Assembly (NCBI GenBank): GCA_039944855.1
Contig: JBDUXZ010000020.1
Location: forward strand, 441,145-491,657
Length of the DNA stretch: 50,513 nt
From: Rhodothermales bacterium
GTDB taxonomy: Bacteria > Bacteroidota > Rhodothermia > Rhodothermales > JANQRZ01
Direction of reading: 5' to 3'
How positions within the stretch are numbered: the stretch's first letter is position 1; each line of letters starts with the position of its first letter. The translations under genes and the position numbers were made by a program. The notes under the pieces are model-generated. The model saw nothing but the letters and a program-made list of their open reading frames with translations, had not been told where the DNA came from and made no database searches. Positions 1 through 8,649 of the stretch are shown here, piece after piece.

Positions 1-1277
1 AGCCGGTGGTTGCCGCCCCCGCTCAGCCCGCCTTTGAGGATCACCGCGGGCCGGAAGCGGGCGAGGTAGAACGCCGGATACAGCCCAGCGAGGACGCCCA
101 CGGCGAGCGAGAAGCCGAGGAGGGCGAGCGCGTACTGGCCGTCGGCGAGCACGCTGTCCATGAGCGGCGTGCCGGTCACGAACGCGAACGCCGCGAGCAT
201 CCCCTCGGCGAGCACCACGGCTACGGCCGCGGCGACGAGGCTGAACACGACCGTCTCGGCGATGAACTGCCGGACGAGCGAGCCTTGCGTCGCTCCCATC
301 GTCTTTTTGACGCCGACCTCGCGGGCGCGGACCGTCGAGCGCGCCGTCGTGAGGTTGACGTAGTTCACCCCGGCGATGAGGAGGATGAACAGCCCGACAA
401 TGCCGAGGGCGTAGACCTGCGCCGGGTTGCCGCCAGGTCGAAGCTCGAAGTTAAAGTCGGAATGGAGGTAGATGTCGTGGAGCGGCTGGACGAAGAACTG
501 CACCGCCAGCGGGGCGGCAGCCCACGCGCCGAACGACCCCTCGAAGTCACTGGCGGGGTACGCGTGGTTGCGGAGGATGCGGTCGAGCCCGCGCTCGAGG
601 TCCGCCTGCGCAGCGTCGGGGCGCAGCTTGACGTAGTTGTAGTACGCGACGTTCGTCCACCCCGCGGGTGTCTCCTCGCGCACGAGCGGGAGCCACAGGG
701 CGGCCCCGAGATGCGTCGGCCCCGGTGGCGGGGCGACGACGCCGGTGACGCGGTGGGGCACCTGTTCCTTGCCGACGAGCACGGTCTGCCCCATCGCCGA
801 GGCGTCGCCGAAGAAGCGGGCGGCGGCCTGCTCGGTCAGCACGAGGCCGTCGGGTGCCCGGAGCGCGGCCTCGGCGCTGCCCGCAACAAACGGGAACGCG
901 AACACCTGGAAGAACGCCGTGTCGGCCCAGACCACATCCGGCTCCTCGAAGCGCGTGTCGCCCACGAGGAACGGCGTCGACCGCTGCGAGCCGCTGAGCC
1001 GTGTCGTCGCCTCGATCACCGTCGTCTCCGTCGGCAGCACGTCGAGGAGCTGCTCCTGGCTGTTGGCGAAGCCGCCCATCTGATAGAAGTCCGTCGCGAT
1101 GCGGTAGACACGCTCGGCGTCGGGCACGGCGCGGTCGGAGGTCAGCTCCTGCCGGACGTAGAGCCCGAGCACGAACGCGGCGGCGATGCCGAGGGCGAGG
1201 CCGCCCACGTTGAGGAGCGTGTAGCCGGGGGACTTAGCGAGGTGGCGCCAAGCGAGGCGGACGAAGCTTGTCAGCAT
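1..1277 (-). CDS. FtsX/MacB-type permease, 3' part missing (window edge)
   Basis: Last gene of the permease array visible here; only the first ~425 codons lie in the window. The ATG is at 1277-1275, 10 bp after the stop of the preceding permease, so the two are almost certainly co-transcribed. The product begins MLTSFVRLAWRHLAKSPGYT, unlike the MLKNYL start of its neighbours. It has a first membrane helix at about residues 18-40, a MacB-like periplasmic core domain, and a first FtsX membrane module with the coupling-helix motif EVGVKKTMGAT. The frame is still open at base 1, in the linker that starts the second half. It has no ATPase domain and must borrow one, presumably the single ATPase at the head of the array. 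Substrate unknown. Confidence 0.9.
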   Translation of the reverse strand, partial: MLTSFVRLAWRHLAKSPGYTLLNVGGLALGIAAAFVLGLYVRQELTSDRAVPDAERVYRIATDFYQMGGFANSQEQLLDVLPTETTVIEATTRLSGSQRSTPFLVGDTRFEEPDVVWADTAFFQVFAFPFVAGSAEAALRAPDGLVLTEQAAARFFGDASAMGQTVLVGKEQVPHRVTGVVAPPPGPTHLGAALWLPLVREETPAGWTNVAYYNYVKLRPDAAQADLERGLDRILRNHAYPASDFEGSFGAWAAAPLAVQFFVQPLHDIYLHSDFNFELRPGGNPAQVYALGIVGLFILLIAGVNYVNLTTARSTVRAREVGVKKTMGATQGSLVRQFIAETVVFSLVAAAVAVVLAEGMLAAFAFVTGTPLMDSVLADGQYALALLGFSLAVGVLAGLYPAFYLARFRPAVILKGGLSGGGNHR

Positions 1278-1287
1278 GGGAGCGAGG

Positions 1288-3657
1288 TTATTCCGTGCGG
1301 AGCGAGCGGACGGGGTCGGCCGAGGCCGCGCGGAGGGCCTGCCCGCTCACGGCGGCGAGGGCGATGACGAGCGCGATCCCGCCGGCAAGGACGAAGACGC
1401 CCGGCCCCATCCCGACGCGGTAGGCGAAGTCGGCCAGCCATCGGTCCATCGCCCACCACGCCAGCGGCACGGCGACGACGAAGCCGACGAGCACGAGGCG
1501 GGCGAACTCCCCCGCGAGGAGCGCGACGATCTGGGACACGCTGGCGCCGAGCACCTTCCGCACGCCGATCTCTTTGCGCCGCCGCTCCGCCGTGTAGGCG
1601 GCCAGCCCGAAGAGGCCGAGGCAGGCGATGAAGATGGCGACGCCCGCGAAGAAGGCGAAGAGCTGGCCGAGCCGCGCCTCGTCCCGGTAGAGCCGGTCGA
1701 AGTCGGCGTCGAGGAACGTGTAGTCGAAGGCGTAGCCGGGGGCGAACCGCTCCCACGTCGCGCGGAGATGGTCGAGGGTGCCGGGGAGGTCGCCCGGCGC
1801 CACGCGCATCGACACGATCCCGAACCACGGGATGTAGTTCATCACGAGCGGCTGCACCTCCTGGTGGAGCGACTGGAAGTGGAAGTCCTCGGTCACGCCG
1901 ATGATCTGGCCCATCGGCCGGTCCCACGCACGGAACGGTGCGCCGACGGCTTCCTCCGGCGTCAGCCCGAGCTGCCGCACGGCCGTCTCGTTGAGCACGT
2001 ACGTGTCGAGCGTGTCGGTCGTGATCTCGTCGGAGAAGAAGCGCCCGGCGAGGAGGTCGATGCCGAGCACGTCGAGGTAGCCCGGGCCAGCGGGGATCGT
2101 CCAGAAGCTGTCGCCCTGCTCGTCGGCCCCGACCTGGCCGGGCCAGTTGTAGCCGCGGTTCGTGCCGGTCCGCCCCGGCAGGCCGCCGGACTGCGCGACG
2201 GCGAGCATGCGCGGATCGGCCCCGACCTCGTCGGTGAACGTGTCGATCTGCTGCCAGACGGGCGGCGGCGGGGTGAGGAAGAGCACCTGCTCCTTCTCGA
2301 AGCCGAGGTCGCGCCCCTGCATGAACCGGAGCTGGTCGTAGACTGTCAGCGTGGCGACGATGAGGAAGGCAGAGACGGCGAACTGGAAGACGATGAGCCC
2401 CTTGCGCAGTGCCACGCCGCCACCGCTGTGCTCCACCTCGCCCTTGAGCACGCGCGCCGGCAGGAACGCGGAGAGGTAGAACGCGGGGTAACTCCCCGCC
2501 ACGAGCCCCGCGCCGAGCCCGATCCCGACGAGGCCGAGGACGGTCAGCGTCTGGCCGAAGTCGAGCCGCGCCGCCGTACCTATAGCGTCGTTGAAGAACG
2601 GGAGCGCGAGCGCCGCGAGCCCGATCCCGACGCCGACGGCGAGCACGCTCAGCCCCACCGACTCGACGAGGAACTGCCCGACGAGCTGCTGCTTGTGCGC
2701 CCCGACCGCCTTCCGCACGCCGACCTCTTTGGCGCGCTGCGTGGCCCGCGCGGTGGCGAGGTTCATGAAGTTGACGCACGCGATGAGGAGGATCAGCAGC
2801 CCGATCGCGCCGAAGGTCCAGAGCGTGCCCACGTCGCGGTGCGGGCCGGTGTCGTAGGTGAGCCCGGTGTTGAAGTAGACGTCGTCGAGCGGCTGGAGGA
2901 GCGCCGCGTAGTCGCTCTCGCCGTCGTCGCCGAAGCGCTCGCGGGCGAGCGCGGTCATCTTCGCGGCGAGCGCTTCGGCGTCGGTGCCGGGACGGAGGAG
3001 GAGGTAGGTGTAGTAGTTGAGGTTCGTGAAGTCGGTGAGGGCTTCTTCCCCGTGGAATGCCGCGAGAAGCGGGAATGCGGCGATGGCGCTGAGTCGGATC
3101 GTCGAGTTCGCGGGCACGTCGGCCATCACGCCCGTCACGGTCAGCGTCTGCCCGTCGTAGTCCACGGTCTGCCCGACGGGGTCGGCGTCGCCGAAGAGCG
3201 ATGCGGCGGCGGCCTCACTCAGCACGAGGTCGAAGGGGCTGTCGAGGACCGTCGCCGCGTCGCCGCGCAAGAGGGGGAAGGAGAAGGTCTCGAAGAAGGC
3301 CTCGTCGGCGAGGGCGAGCCCTTCGAGCCGGCGGACCGTCCCGTCGGGGAGGCGGAGGAACGGGCGGCGGTCGAGGTCGAGGCGGACGGCGTGCTCGACC
3401 TCGGGGAACGCCTCGGCGAGGAGCGGCGCGAAGCCGGCGGCGGAGTTGGCGTACTGCGCGTCGCCGCGGGTGTACGTCAGCCGGACGATCCGCTCGCCGT
3501 GCTCGTGGAAGCCGTCGAAGCTCCGCTCGTGCTGGATGAAGAGCACGATGAGGAAGGAGCACGCCAGCCCGAGCCCGAGCCCGCCGACGTTGATGAGGGT
3601 CGTGCCGGGCCGCTTGCGCAGCGTGCGGAGCGCGATGAGGAGGTAGTTCTTGAGCAT
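1288..3657 (-). CDS. Two-module FtsX/MacB-type ABC permease (789 aa)
   Basis: Inner-membrane permease of the MacB/FtsX class. One helix lies at about residues 21-42, then a MacB-like periplasmic core domain, then a first FtsX module around 280-400 with EVGVRKAVGA at about 311-320. A helix near 420-440 and a second periplasmic domain follow. The second FtsX module occupies about 669-789 with EIGVRKVLGAS and ends SADPVRSLRTE. The duplicated half-permease layout at ~800 residues is usual for Bacteroidota and Acidobacteria orphan permeases. In the family these are mechanotransmission-type transporters driven by a separate ATPase; the substrate cannot be read here. The start MLKNYL is conserved with neighbours. 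It follows the upstream permease by 39 bp, a spacer mostly filled by a hairpin. Confidence 0.93.
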   Translation of the reverse strand: MLKNYLLIALRTLRKRPGTTLINVGGLGLGLACSFLIVLFIQHERSFDGFHEHGERIVRLTYTRGDAQYANSAAGFAPLLAEAFPEVEHAVRLDLDRRPFLRLPDGTVRRLEGLALADEAFFETFSFPLLRGDAATVLDSPFDLVLSEAAAASLFGDADPVGQTVDYDGQTLTVTGVMADVPANSTIRLSAIAAFPLLAAFHGEEALTDFTNLNYYTYLLLRPGTDAEALAAKMTALARERFGDDGESDYAALLQPLDDVYFNTGLTYDTGPHRDVGTLWTFGAIGLLILLIACVNFMNLATARATQRAKEVGVRKAVGAHKQQLVGQFLVESVGLSVLAVGVGIGLAALALPFFNDAIGTAARLDFGQTLTVLGLVGIGLGAGLVAGSYPAFYLSAFLPARVLKGEVEHSGGGVALRKGLIVFQFAVSAFLIVATLTVYDQLRFMQGRDLGFEKEQVLFLTPPPPVWQQIDTFTDEVGADPRMLAVAQSGGLPGRTGTNRGYNWPGQVGADEQGDSFWTIPAGPGYLDVLGIDLLAGRFFSDEITTDTLDTYVLNETAVRQLGLTPEEAVGAPFRAWDRPMGQIIGVTEDFHFQSLHQEVQPLVMNYIPWFGIVSMRVAPGDLPGTLDHLRATWERFAPGYAFDYTFLDADFDRLYRDEARLGQLFAFFAGVAIFIACLGLFGLAAYTAERRRKEIGVRKVLGASVSQIVALLAGEFARLVLVGFVVAVPLAWWAMDRWLADFAYRVGMGPGVFVLAGGIALVIALAAVSGQALRAASADPVRSLRTE

Positions 3658-3672
3658 GGCGGTGGGGTTGGT

Positions 3673-3700
3673 GTAGGGGCGCAGCGTGCTGCGCCCTCAC
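3673..3700. repeat. REP-like hairpin at the stop codon of the upstream permease
   Basis: A perfect inverted repeat (GGGCGCAG, loop CGTG, CTGCGCCC) spans 3677-3696, with GTAG on one side and TCAC on the other. On the minus strand it begins on the base right after the TGA stop of the permease at 3697. Similar elements sit at the same place after the genes at 8650, 19558 and 22021. No U-tract follows, so it is not a classical terminator; a transcript-stability or REP-type role is inferred. Confidence 0.75.
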
Positions 3701-6060
3701 TCGTAACGGAGCGACTCGACGGGGTCGGCGGTGGCGGCGCGGAGGGCCTGCCCGCTGACGGCGGCGAGCGCGATCACGAGCGCGGCCGCGCCGGCGACGA
3801 GGAACACGCCCGCCCCGAGATCGACGCGGTAGGCGAAGCCGTCGAGCCATCGGTTCATGAGCCACCACGCGAGCGGTGCGGCGAGCGCGAACCCGATGAG
3901 CACGAGGCGGACGAAGTCGCGCGACAGCAGCGTCACCACGCCGCCGACGCTCGCGCCGAGCACCTTCCGCACGCCGATCTCTTTGCGCCGCCGCTCGGCC
4001 GTGTAGGCCGCGAGCCCGAACAGCCCGAGGCACGCAATCGAGATGGCCACGCCCGCGAAGAAGTTGGCGAGGGTGCCCACCACGAGCTCGCCCTGGTACA
4101 TCCGCTCGTATTCCTCGTCGAGGAACGTGGTCTCGAAGGGGTAGCCGGGGTTGAACCGGGCGTAGACCGCCTCCAGGCTCGCGAGCGCGGCGGCCGTCTC
4201 GCCCGCCGCCGTGCGGACGTAAAGGAAGTCGGAGTATTCCGGTTCGAGGCGGAGGATCGTCGGCTCGATGGGCGCGTAGAGCGAGCGTATGTGGAAGTCC
4301 TTGACGACGCCGACGATCTGCCCCTCGCGGCCCCAGAGCGCGAGGTCCTGCCCGAGGGGGTTCTCCATGCCCATCGCCTCGGCGGCGCGCTCGTTGATGA
4401 TGACGTTGGCCGAGTCGGCGGCGAAGTCGCGCGAGAACGTCCGGCCCGCCACCAGCTCCATGTCCATCGTCTCCACGAAGCCGTGCCGCGTGTTGATGAC
4501 GTAGAAGAGAGTGTTGTCGTCCTCGGGCTTGCCCGCCCACGTCGGGTCCGTCGTGGAGTTGCCCACGTTGAGGGGGTTCTGGTTCGACGCCGTCACGGAC
4601 GCGATGCCGGGGCGCCCGAGCAGCTCCTGCCGAAACGACTCGAACTGGTCCCGCGCCGGCCCTTCCAGCGTCATCGATACGACGTTCTCGCGGTCGAGGC
4701 CGAGGTTCTTCTCGCGGACGTAGTCCATCTGGAGGTAGACCGTGAGCGTGCCCACGATGAGGAGCGTCGAGAGGGCGAACTGGAACACGACGAGGCCCTC
4801 GCGGAAGCGCACCTCGCCCCGCCCCTGCCGGAACGTCCCGCGCAGGACCGCCACAGGGCTGAACGACGAGAGGTAGAGCGCGGGGTAGCTCCCGGCGACG
4901 AGCCCCGTCACGATGGCGATGCCCACGCCGATGAGGTAGTAGCTCGGCGGGAGGTCGCCGAGGGCGAGGTCACTCCGCACGAGGTCGTTGAAGGCGGGGA
5001 GCAGCGTGGCGACGAGGCCGAGCGCGAGCGCGAAGGCGACGAGCGCCAGCACGACCGTCTCGACGAGGAACTGCCGCACGAGCGAGCTCTTGCCCGCCCC
5101 GAGCGCCTTGCGCACGCCGATCTCGCGGGCGCGCTGCGCGCTCCGCGCCGTGGCGAGGTTCATGAAGTTGATGGCCGCGATGAGCAGCAGGAAGACGGCC
5201 ACGACGCCGAGGATGCGGACGTACTCGATCCGCCCCCCTGCGAGCTCGCCGTCCTCGTAGAGCCCCCAGAGGCGCATGTCCGCGACCGGCTGTAGGAACG
5301 GCGTCGCGTTCGCCGCGTCGTTGTGCTCGTTGATGACGTCGGCGATCTTCGCGTCGAGCGCGGCGGCCGAGGTGCCCTCCCTCAACTCGACGTAGATCTC
5401 CAGCCCGGCGTTGCCCCAGTGCTCCGTCCACTCGTTGCGCGCGGTGTAGTCCTCCACCGGGAGGATGAAGTCGAACCGGAAGACGGTGGGCTCGGTCACG
5501 GCGGCGGAGATGCCGGTGATGCGGAAGTCCTTCCGGTGCTCGACGGTGAGCGTCTGTCCGAGGACCTCGTCGGCCGTCCAGTCCGCCCCGAACACCTTCG
5601 CGGCGAGCGTCTCCGAAATCACGACCGACGACGGGTCATCGAGCACCGTCGCGGGGTCGCCCGCGAGGAGCGGGAACGAGAACATCTCGAAAAAGGCGGG
5701 GCCCGCGTAGTAGCCCTCCCCGCGATGGATCGCGTCGCCGCGCGTGAAGAGGGGGCTCACCGGCCACGAGAGCAACGTCGCGTGCTCGACCTCGGGGTAA
5801 TCCGCCTCCAGCACCTCGGCCAGCGGCGTCGGCACGGCGTGCCAGGTCTGGACCTCGCCGCCGAACTCGGCGTGGCGCATCACGCGGTAGAGGTTGTCGC
5901 CGTTCTCGTGGAAGCGCTCGTAGCGGACCTCGCTCGTGATCCAGAGCAGGATGAAGAACGCGCACGCGAGCCCGACGGAGAGGCCGACGACATTCAGCGC
6001 GGCGTAGCCCTTCTGCCGGTGGAGACTGCGGAGGGCGACGACGAGGTAGTTCTTGAGCAT
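3697..6060 (-). CDS. Two-module FtsX/MacB-type ABC permease (787 aa)
   Basis: Inner-membrane permease with the same architecture as its neighbours: helix at about 21-42, periplasmic core domain, first FtsX module with EIGVRKALGAG, second periplasmic domain, and second FtsX module with EIGVRKVLGAS and C-terminus TADPVESLRYE. The ATG at 6060 (MLKNYLVVALRSLHRQKGYA) is preferred over an in-frame ATG 57 bp upstream. It matches the paralogues, and the upstream ATG would lie upstream of the predicted transcription start. It is the first gene behind a sigma-54 promoter at 6096-6111 and leads a three-permease unit (with 1288-3657 and the gene cut at base 1). Substrate unknown; it needs an ATPase in trans. 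Confidence 0.93.
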   Translation of the reverse strand: MLKNYLVVALRSLHRQKGYAALNVVGLSVGLACAFFILLWITSEVRYERFHENGDNLYRVMRHAEFGGEVQTWHAVPTPLAEVLEADYPEVEHATLLSWPVSPLFTRGDAIHRGEGYYAGPAFFEMFSFPLLAGDPATVLDDPSSVVISETLAAKVFGADWTADEVLGQTLTVEHRKDFRITGISAAVTEPTVFRFDFILPVEDYTARNEWTEHWGNAGLEIYVELREGTSAAALDAKIADVINEHNDAANATPFLQPVADMRLWGLYEDGELAGGRIEYVRILGVVAVFLLLIAAINFMNLATARSAQRAREIGVRKALGAGKSSLVRQFLVETVVLALVAFALALGLVATLLPAFNDLVRSDLALGDLPPSYYLIGVGIAIVTGLVAGSYPALYLSSFSPVAVLRGTFRQGRGEVRFREGLVVFQFALSTLLIVGTLTVYLQMDYVREKNLGLDRENVVSMTLEGPARDQFESFRQELLGRPGIASVTASNQNPLNVGNSTTDPTWAGKPEDDNTLFYVINTRHGFVETMDMELVAGRTFSRDFAADSANVIINERAAEAMGMENPLGQDLALWGREGQIVGVVKDFHIRSLYAPIEPTILRLEPEYSDFLYVRTAAGETAAALASLEAVYARFNPGYPFETTFLDEEYERMYQGELVVGTLANFFAGVAISIACLGLFGLAAYTAERRRKEIGVRKVLGASVGGVVTLLSRDFVRLVLIGFALAAPLAWWLMNRWLDGFAYRVDLGAGVFLVAGAAALVIALAAVSGQALRAATADPVESLRYE

Positions 6061-6095
6061 GAGACCGGGGGTAGAGGGAGGACGTTGCCCGCTCT

Positions 6096-6111
6096 TGCAA
6101 GCGATATGCCA
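6096..6111 (-). promoter_or_regulatory. Sigma-54 (-24/-12) promoter for the 3697-6060 unit
   Basis: The minus strand reads TGGCAT-ATCGC-TTGCA, against the sigma-54 consensus TGGCAC-N5-TTGCA. GG and GC are exactly 10 bp apart. The expected start of transcription near 6085 leaves a leader of about 25 nt before the ATG at 6060. Paired palindromes lie upstream at 6174-6210. The same arrangement occurs at 11086 and 24200. Confidence 0.85.
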
Positions 6112-6173
6112 CCCCACGTTTGCGGCCCGGAATCGCCGCAGCGCCGCATTTGGGCCGATTCTCTGCCGGGCCG

Positions 6174-6210
6174 TGTGCGCTGGCGCACAGCCGCTGTGCG
6201 CCAGCGCGCA
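6174..6210 (-). promoter_or_regulatory. Paired activator sites (UAS) upstream of the sigma-54 promoter
   Basis: Two palindromes: TGTGCGCTGGCGCACA (6174-6189, perfect) and TGTGCGCCAGCGCGCA (6195-6210, one arm imperfect). Their centres are 21 bp apart, two helical turns. The nearer centre is about 86 bp upstream of the end of the -12 box. Near-identical pairs occur at 11155-11191 and 24267-24303. They are likely binding sites of the NtrC-type activator encoded at 24467. Confidence 0.8.
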
Positions 6211-6220
6211 GCCCGCCCCG

Positions 6221-8611
6221 TTAGTCGTGCCGGAGGGCCTGCACGGGATCGGTCGAGGCCGCGCGGAGGGCCTGCACGCTGACGGCGGCGAGCGCCACCG
6301 CGAGCGCCACGAGCCCGGCCCCGACGAACACGCCGGCCCCGAGGTCGACGCGGTAGGCGAAGCCGTCGAGCCACCGGTCCATCGCCCACCACGCGAGCGG
6401 CACGGCGGCGACGAAGCCGACGAGCACGAGCGCGGCGAAATCCTTCGTCAAGAGCGCTACGATCTGGCCGATGCTCGCGCCGAGCACCTTCCGCACGCCG
6501 ATCTCTTTGCGCCGCTGCTGCGCGGCGTACGCGGCGAGCCCGAGCAGCCCGAGGCACGCGATGAAGACGGCGAGCCCGGCGAAGACGGTGACGAGCGTGC
6601 CGAGCCGCTCCTCCGCCCGGTATGCCGCGTCGAAGGCCGCGTCGGTGAAGCGGTACTCGAAGAGCGCGCCGGGCCGCGCCTCGGCCCACGCCGACCGCAG
6701 CGCCGCGACGGTGGCCGTCGCCTCGCCGGGTCCGACGCGCACGAGCGCGACGTCGAACCGGTCCGGCCGGAGGATGAACCGCACGGGCTCGACGGCCTCG
6801 TGCAGCGTCGCCATGTTGAAGTCCTCGACGACGCCGAGGATGGGGACGAGCGCGCCGCCCCGGCTCAGCGGCGCGTTCACGAGCACCTCCGTCCCGATCA
6901 AGTCGGCGATGTCGCCGGCCGCTCGATCTTCGGACTTGGCGAGGAGGAGCCGCGCGGCCGTCTCGTTGAGCACGACCGCGCTGGAGTCCGGCGCGGAGCC
7001 GGGCACGAACCCGCGCCCGGCCTCGAACCCGACCCCGAGCACGTCGAAGAAGTCGGGGCTGACGGCGACGGTGCGGACGCCGACGAACGCGTCGATCTCC
7101 GTCGCGTCGCGGAAGGCGAGTCCGTCGCCGTCGAGGAGCTCGCTCGGGAACGAGGTCGAGGCTGCCGCGGCGGCGACCACCTCCGGCCGTCGGGCGAGTG
7201 CGGCGAGGAAGGCGTCGGGCGGCTCCTCCTGCAGGTCCACGCTGACGAGCCGGGCCTTGTCGAACCCGAGGCTCGCGCTGCGGAGGAAGCCGAGCTGGCC
7301 GTAGACGACGAACGTGCCGACGAGGAGCGCGACGGTGATCGCGAACTGGAACACGACGAGCCCTTTGCGGAGGACCACGCCGCGCCCGCTCGTCGCGAAC
7401 GCCCCCTTCAGCACCTCGGCCGGGCGGAAGCCCGAGAGCACGAGCGCCGGGTAGCTCCCGGCGACCAGGCCGACGGCGAGCGTGAGCCCGAGTGCCGCCA
7501 GCACGGCCAGCACCGCCGCCCCCGCGTCCACGACGAGCGCGCGGTCGGCGAGCGTGCGGAAGAGGGGGAGGGCGAGGGCGACGAGCGCGAGCGCGACGCC
7601 GAGCGCGAGCCCGGCGAGGAGGAGGGCCTCGGTGAGGAACTGCCGGGCGAGCTGGCCGCGCTGCGCGCCGACGCTCTTGCGCACGCCGACCTCGCGGGCG
7701 CGCTCCACGCTCCGCGCCGTGGCGAGGTTCATGAAGTTGACGCACGCCAGGAGGAGGATGAAGAGGGCCACGGCGCCGAAGAGCCAGACGGCTGAGGCGC
7801 GGCCGTTCGCCTCCAACTCCATGTTGTGGTGCGAGTGGAGGTGGATGCTCGCGAGGGGCTGGAGCGTCAGCGCCGCCCCGTTCCAGTTCTCGCCGGCGTG
7901 GCGCTCGGCGATGGCGGGCAGCGCGGCTTCGAGCGTCGCGGCGTCCATCCCGTCGGGCAAGAGGACGTACGTGTAGACGCTGTTGCTGCCCCACCCGAAC
8001 TGGTCGAGGTAGCCGAGCGCGCCCAGCGTCTCCCACGACACGACGAACTCGGGGTTGAAGTGCGACGAGCCGCCGAGCGGGGCGAGCACGCCGGTGACGG
8101 TGACGTCGACGCCGCCGTAGAGCGTGAGCGTCTCGCCGAGCGGGTCGGCATCGCCGAAGTATTTCCGCGCCGCCGCTTCGGAGAGGACGGCGGTGTACGG
8201 CTCGGCGAGGGCGTCCGCCGGGTCGCCGCTCGCGAGGGCGAACGAGAACACGTCGAAGAGCGTGGGGTCGGCGTAGAAGATCTCCGGCTCGCGGAGGTGC
8301 TGCTCGCCCCGGCGCACGGCCCCGCCGTAGCGCAGCAGCGTCGCGACCTCAAGCTCGGGGTAGTCGGCGCGGAGGGCCTGCACGAACGGCCAGTTCGTGG
8401 ACGGCACGCTGAAGTCGCCCCAGTCGCTGGCGACGCGGACGATTCGGTCGGCGTTTTCGTGGAAGCGGTCGTAGCTCAGCTCTTCGCGGACGAAGAGCGC
8501 GATGAGCAGGCAGCACGCGAGCCCGACGCCGAGCCCGGCGACGTGGATGAGCGTGTAGCCCGCGCGGCGCTTCAGGCTGCGGAGGGCGATCGTGAGGTAG
8601 TTCTTTAGCAT
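6221..8611 (-). CDS. Two-module FtsX/MacB-type ABC permease (796 aa)
   Basis: Inner-membrane permease paralogue. It starts MLKNYLTIALRSLKRRAGYTLIH; an ATG 24 bp further upstream is in frame but lacks family support and lies in the hairpin spacer. It has an N-terminal helix, a periplasmic core domain, a first FtsX module with EVGVRKSVGAQ, a second periplasmic domain, and a last FtsX module with EIGVRKVLGAS and C-terminus TDPVQALRHD. It follows the 8650-11055 permease by 38 bp and is probably its co-transcribed partner under the sigma-54 promoter at 11086. Its stop is only 10 bp from the paired activator sites for the next unit, so the regulatory region begins right at the gene end. Substrate unknown. 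Confidence 0.93.
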   Translation of the reverse strand: MLKNYLTIALRSLKRRAGYTLIHVAGLGVGLACCLLIALFVREELSYDRFHENADRIVRVASDWGDFSVPSTNWPFVQALRADYPELEVATLLRYGGAVRRGEQHLREPEIFYADPTLFDVFSFALASGDPADALAEPYTAVLSEAAARKYFGDADPLGETLTLYGGVDVTVTGVLAPLGGSSHFNPEFVVSWETLGALGYLDQFGWGSNSVYTYVLLPDGMDAATLEAALPAIAERHAGENWNGAALTLQPLASIHLHSHHNMELEANGRASAVWLFGAVALFILLLACVNFMNLATARSVERAREVGVRKSVGAQRGQLARQFLTEALLLAGLALGVALALVALALPLFRTLADRALVVDAGAAVLAVLAALGLTLAVGLVAGSYPALVLSGFRPAEVLKGAFATSGRGVVLRKGLVVFQFAITVALLVGTFVVYGQLGFLRSASLGFDKARLVSVDLQEEPPDAFLAALARRPEVVAAAAASTSFPSELLDGDGLAFRDATEIDAFVGVRTVAVSPDFFDVLGVGFEAGRGFVPGSAPDSSAVVLNETAARLLLAKSEDRAAGDIADLIGTEVLVNAPLSRGGALVPILGVVEDFNMATLHEAVEPVRFILRPDRFDVALVRVGPGEATATVAALRSAWAEARPGALFEYRFTDAAFDAAYRAEERLGTLVTVFAGLAVFIACLGLLGLAAYAAQQRRKEIGVRKVLGASIGQIVALLTKDFAALVLVGFVAAVPLAWWAMDRWLDGFAYRVDLGAGVFVGAGLVALAVALAAVSVQALRAASTDPVQALRHD

Positions 8612-8629
8612 GACAGTAGGGGCTCGGAG

Positions 8630-8649
8630 GGGCACAATGCATCGTGCCC
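8630..8649. repeat. REP-like hairpin abutting the stop codon of the 8650 permease
   Basis: A 20-bp near-palindrome with arms GGGCAC and GTGCCC around an ATGCAT core. On the minus strand it starts on the base immediately after the TAA of the permease at 8650. It is preceded by GAG on one side and followed by TAC on the other, like the elements at 3673, 19537 and 21998. No poly-U follows. Confidence 0.7.

Noticed and set aside
1276-5295. A 1339-codon open frame on the plus strand opposite the permeases, and similar long plus-strand frames across 8.6-23.9 kb
   Set aside because: They mirror conserved minus-strand permease genes, have repetitive Arg/Glu/Val-rich translations and no recognisable domains; they result from high GC and codon bias.
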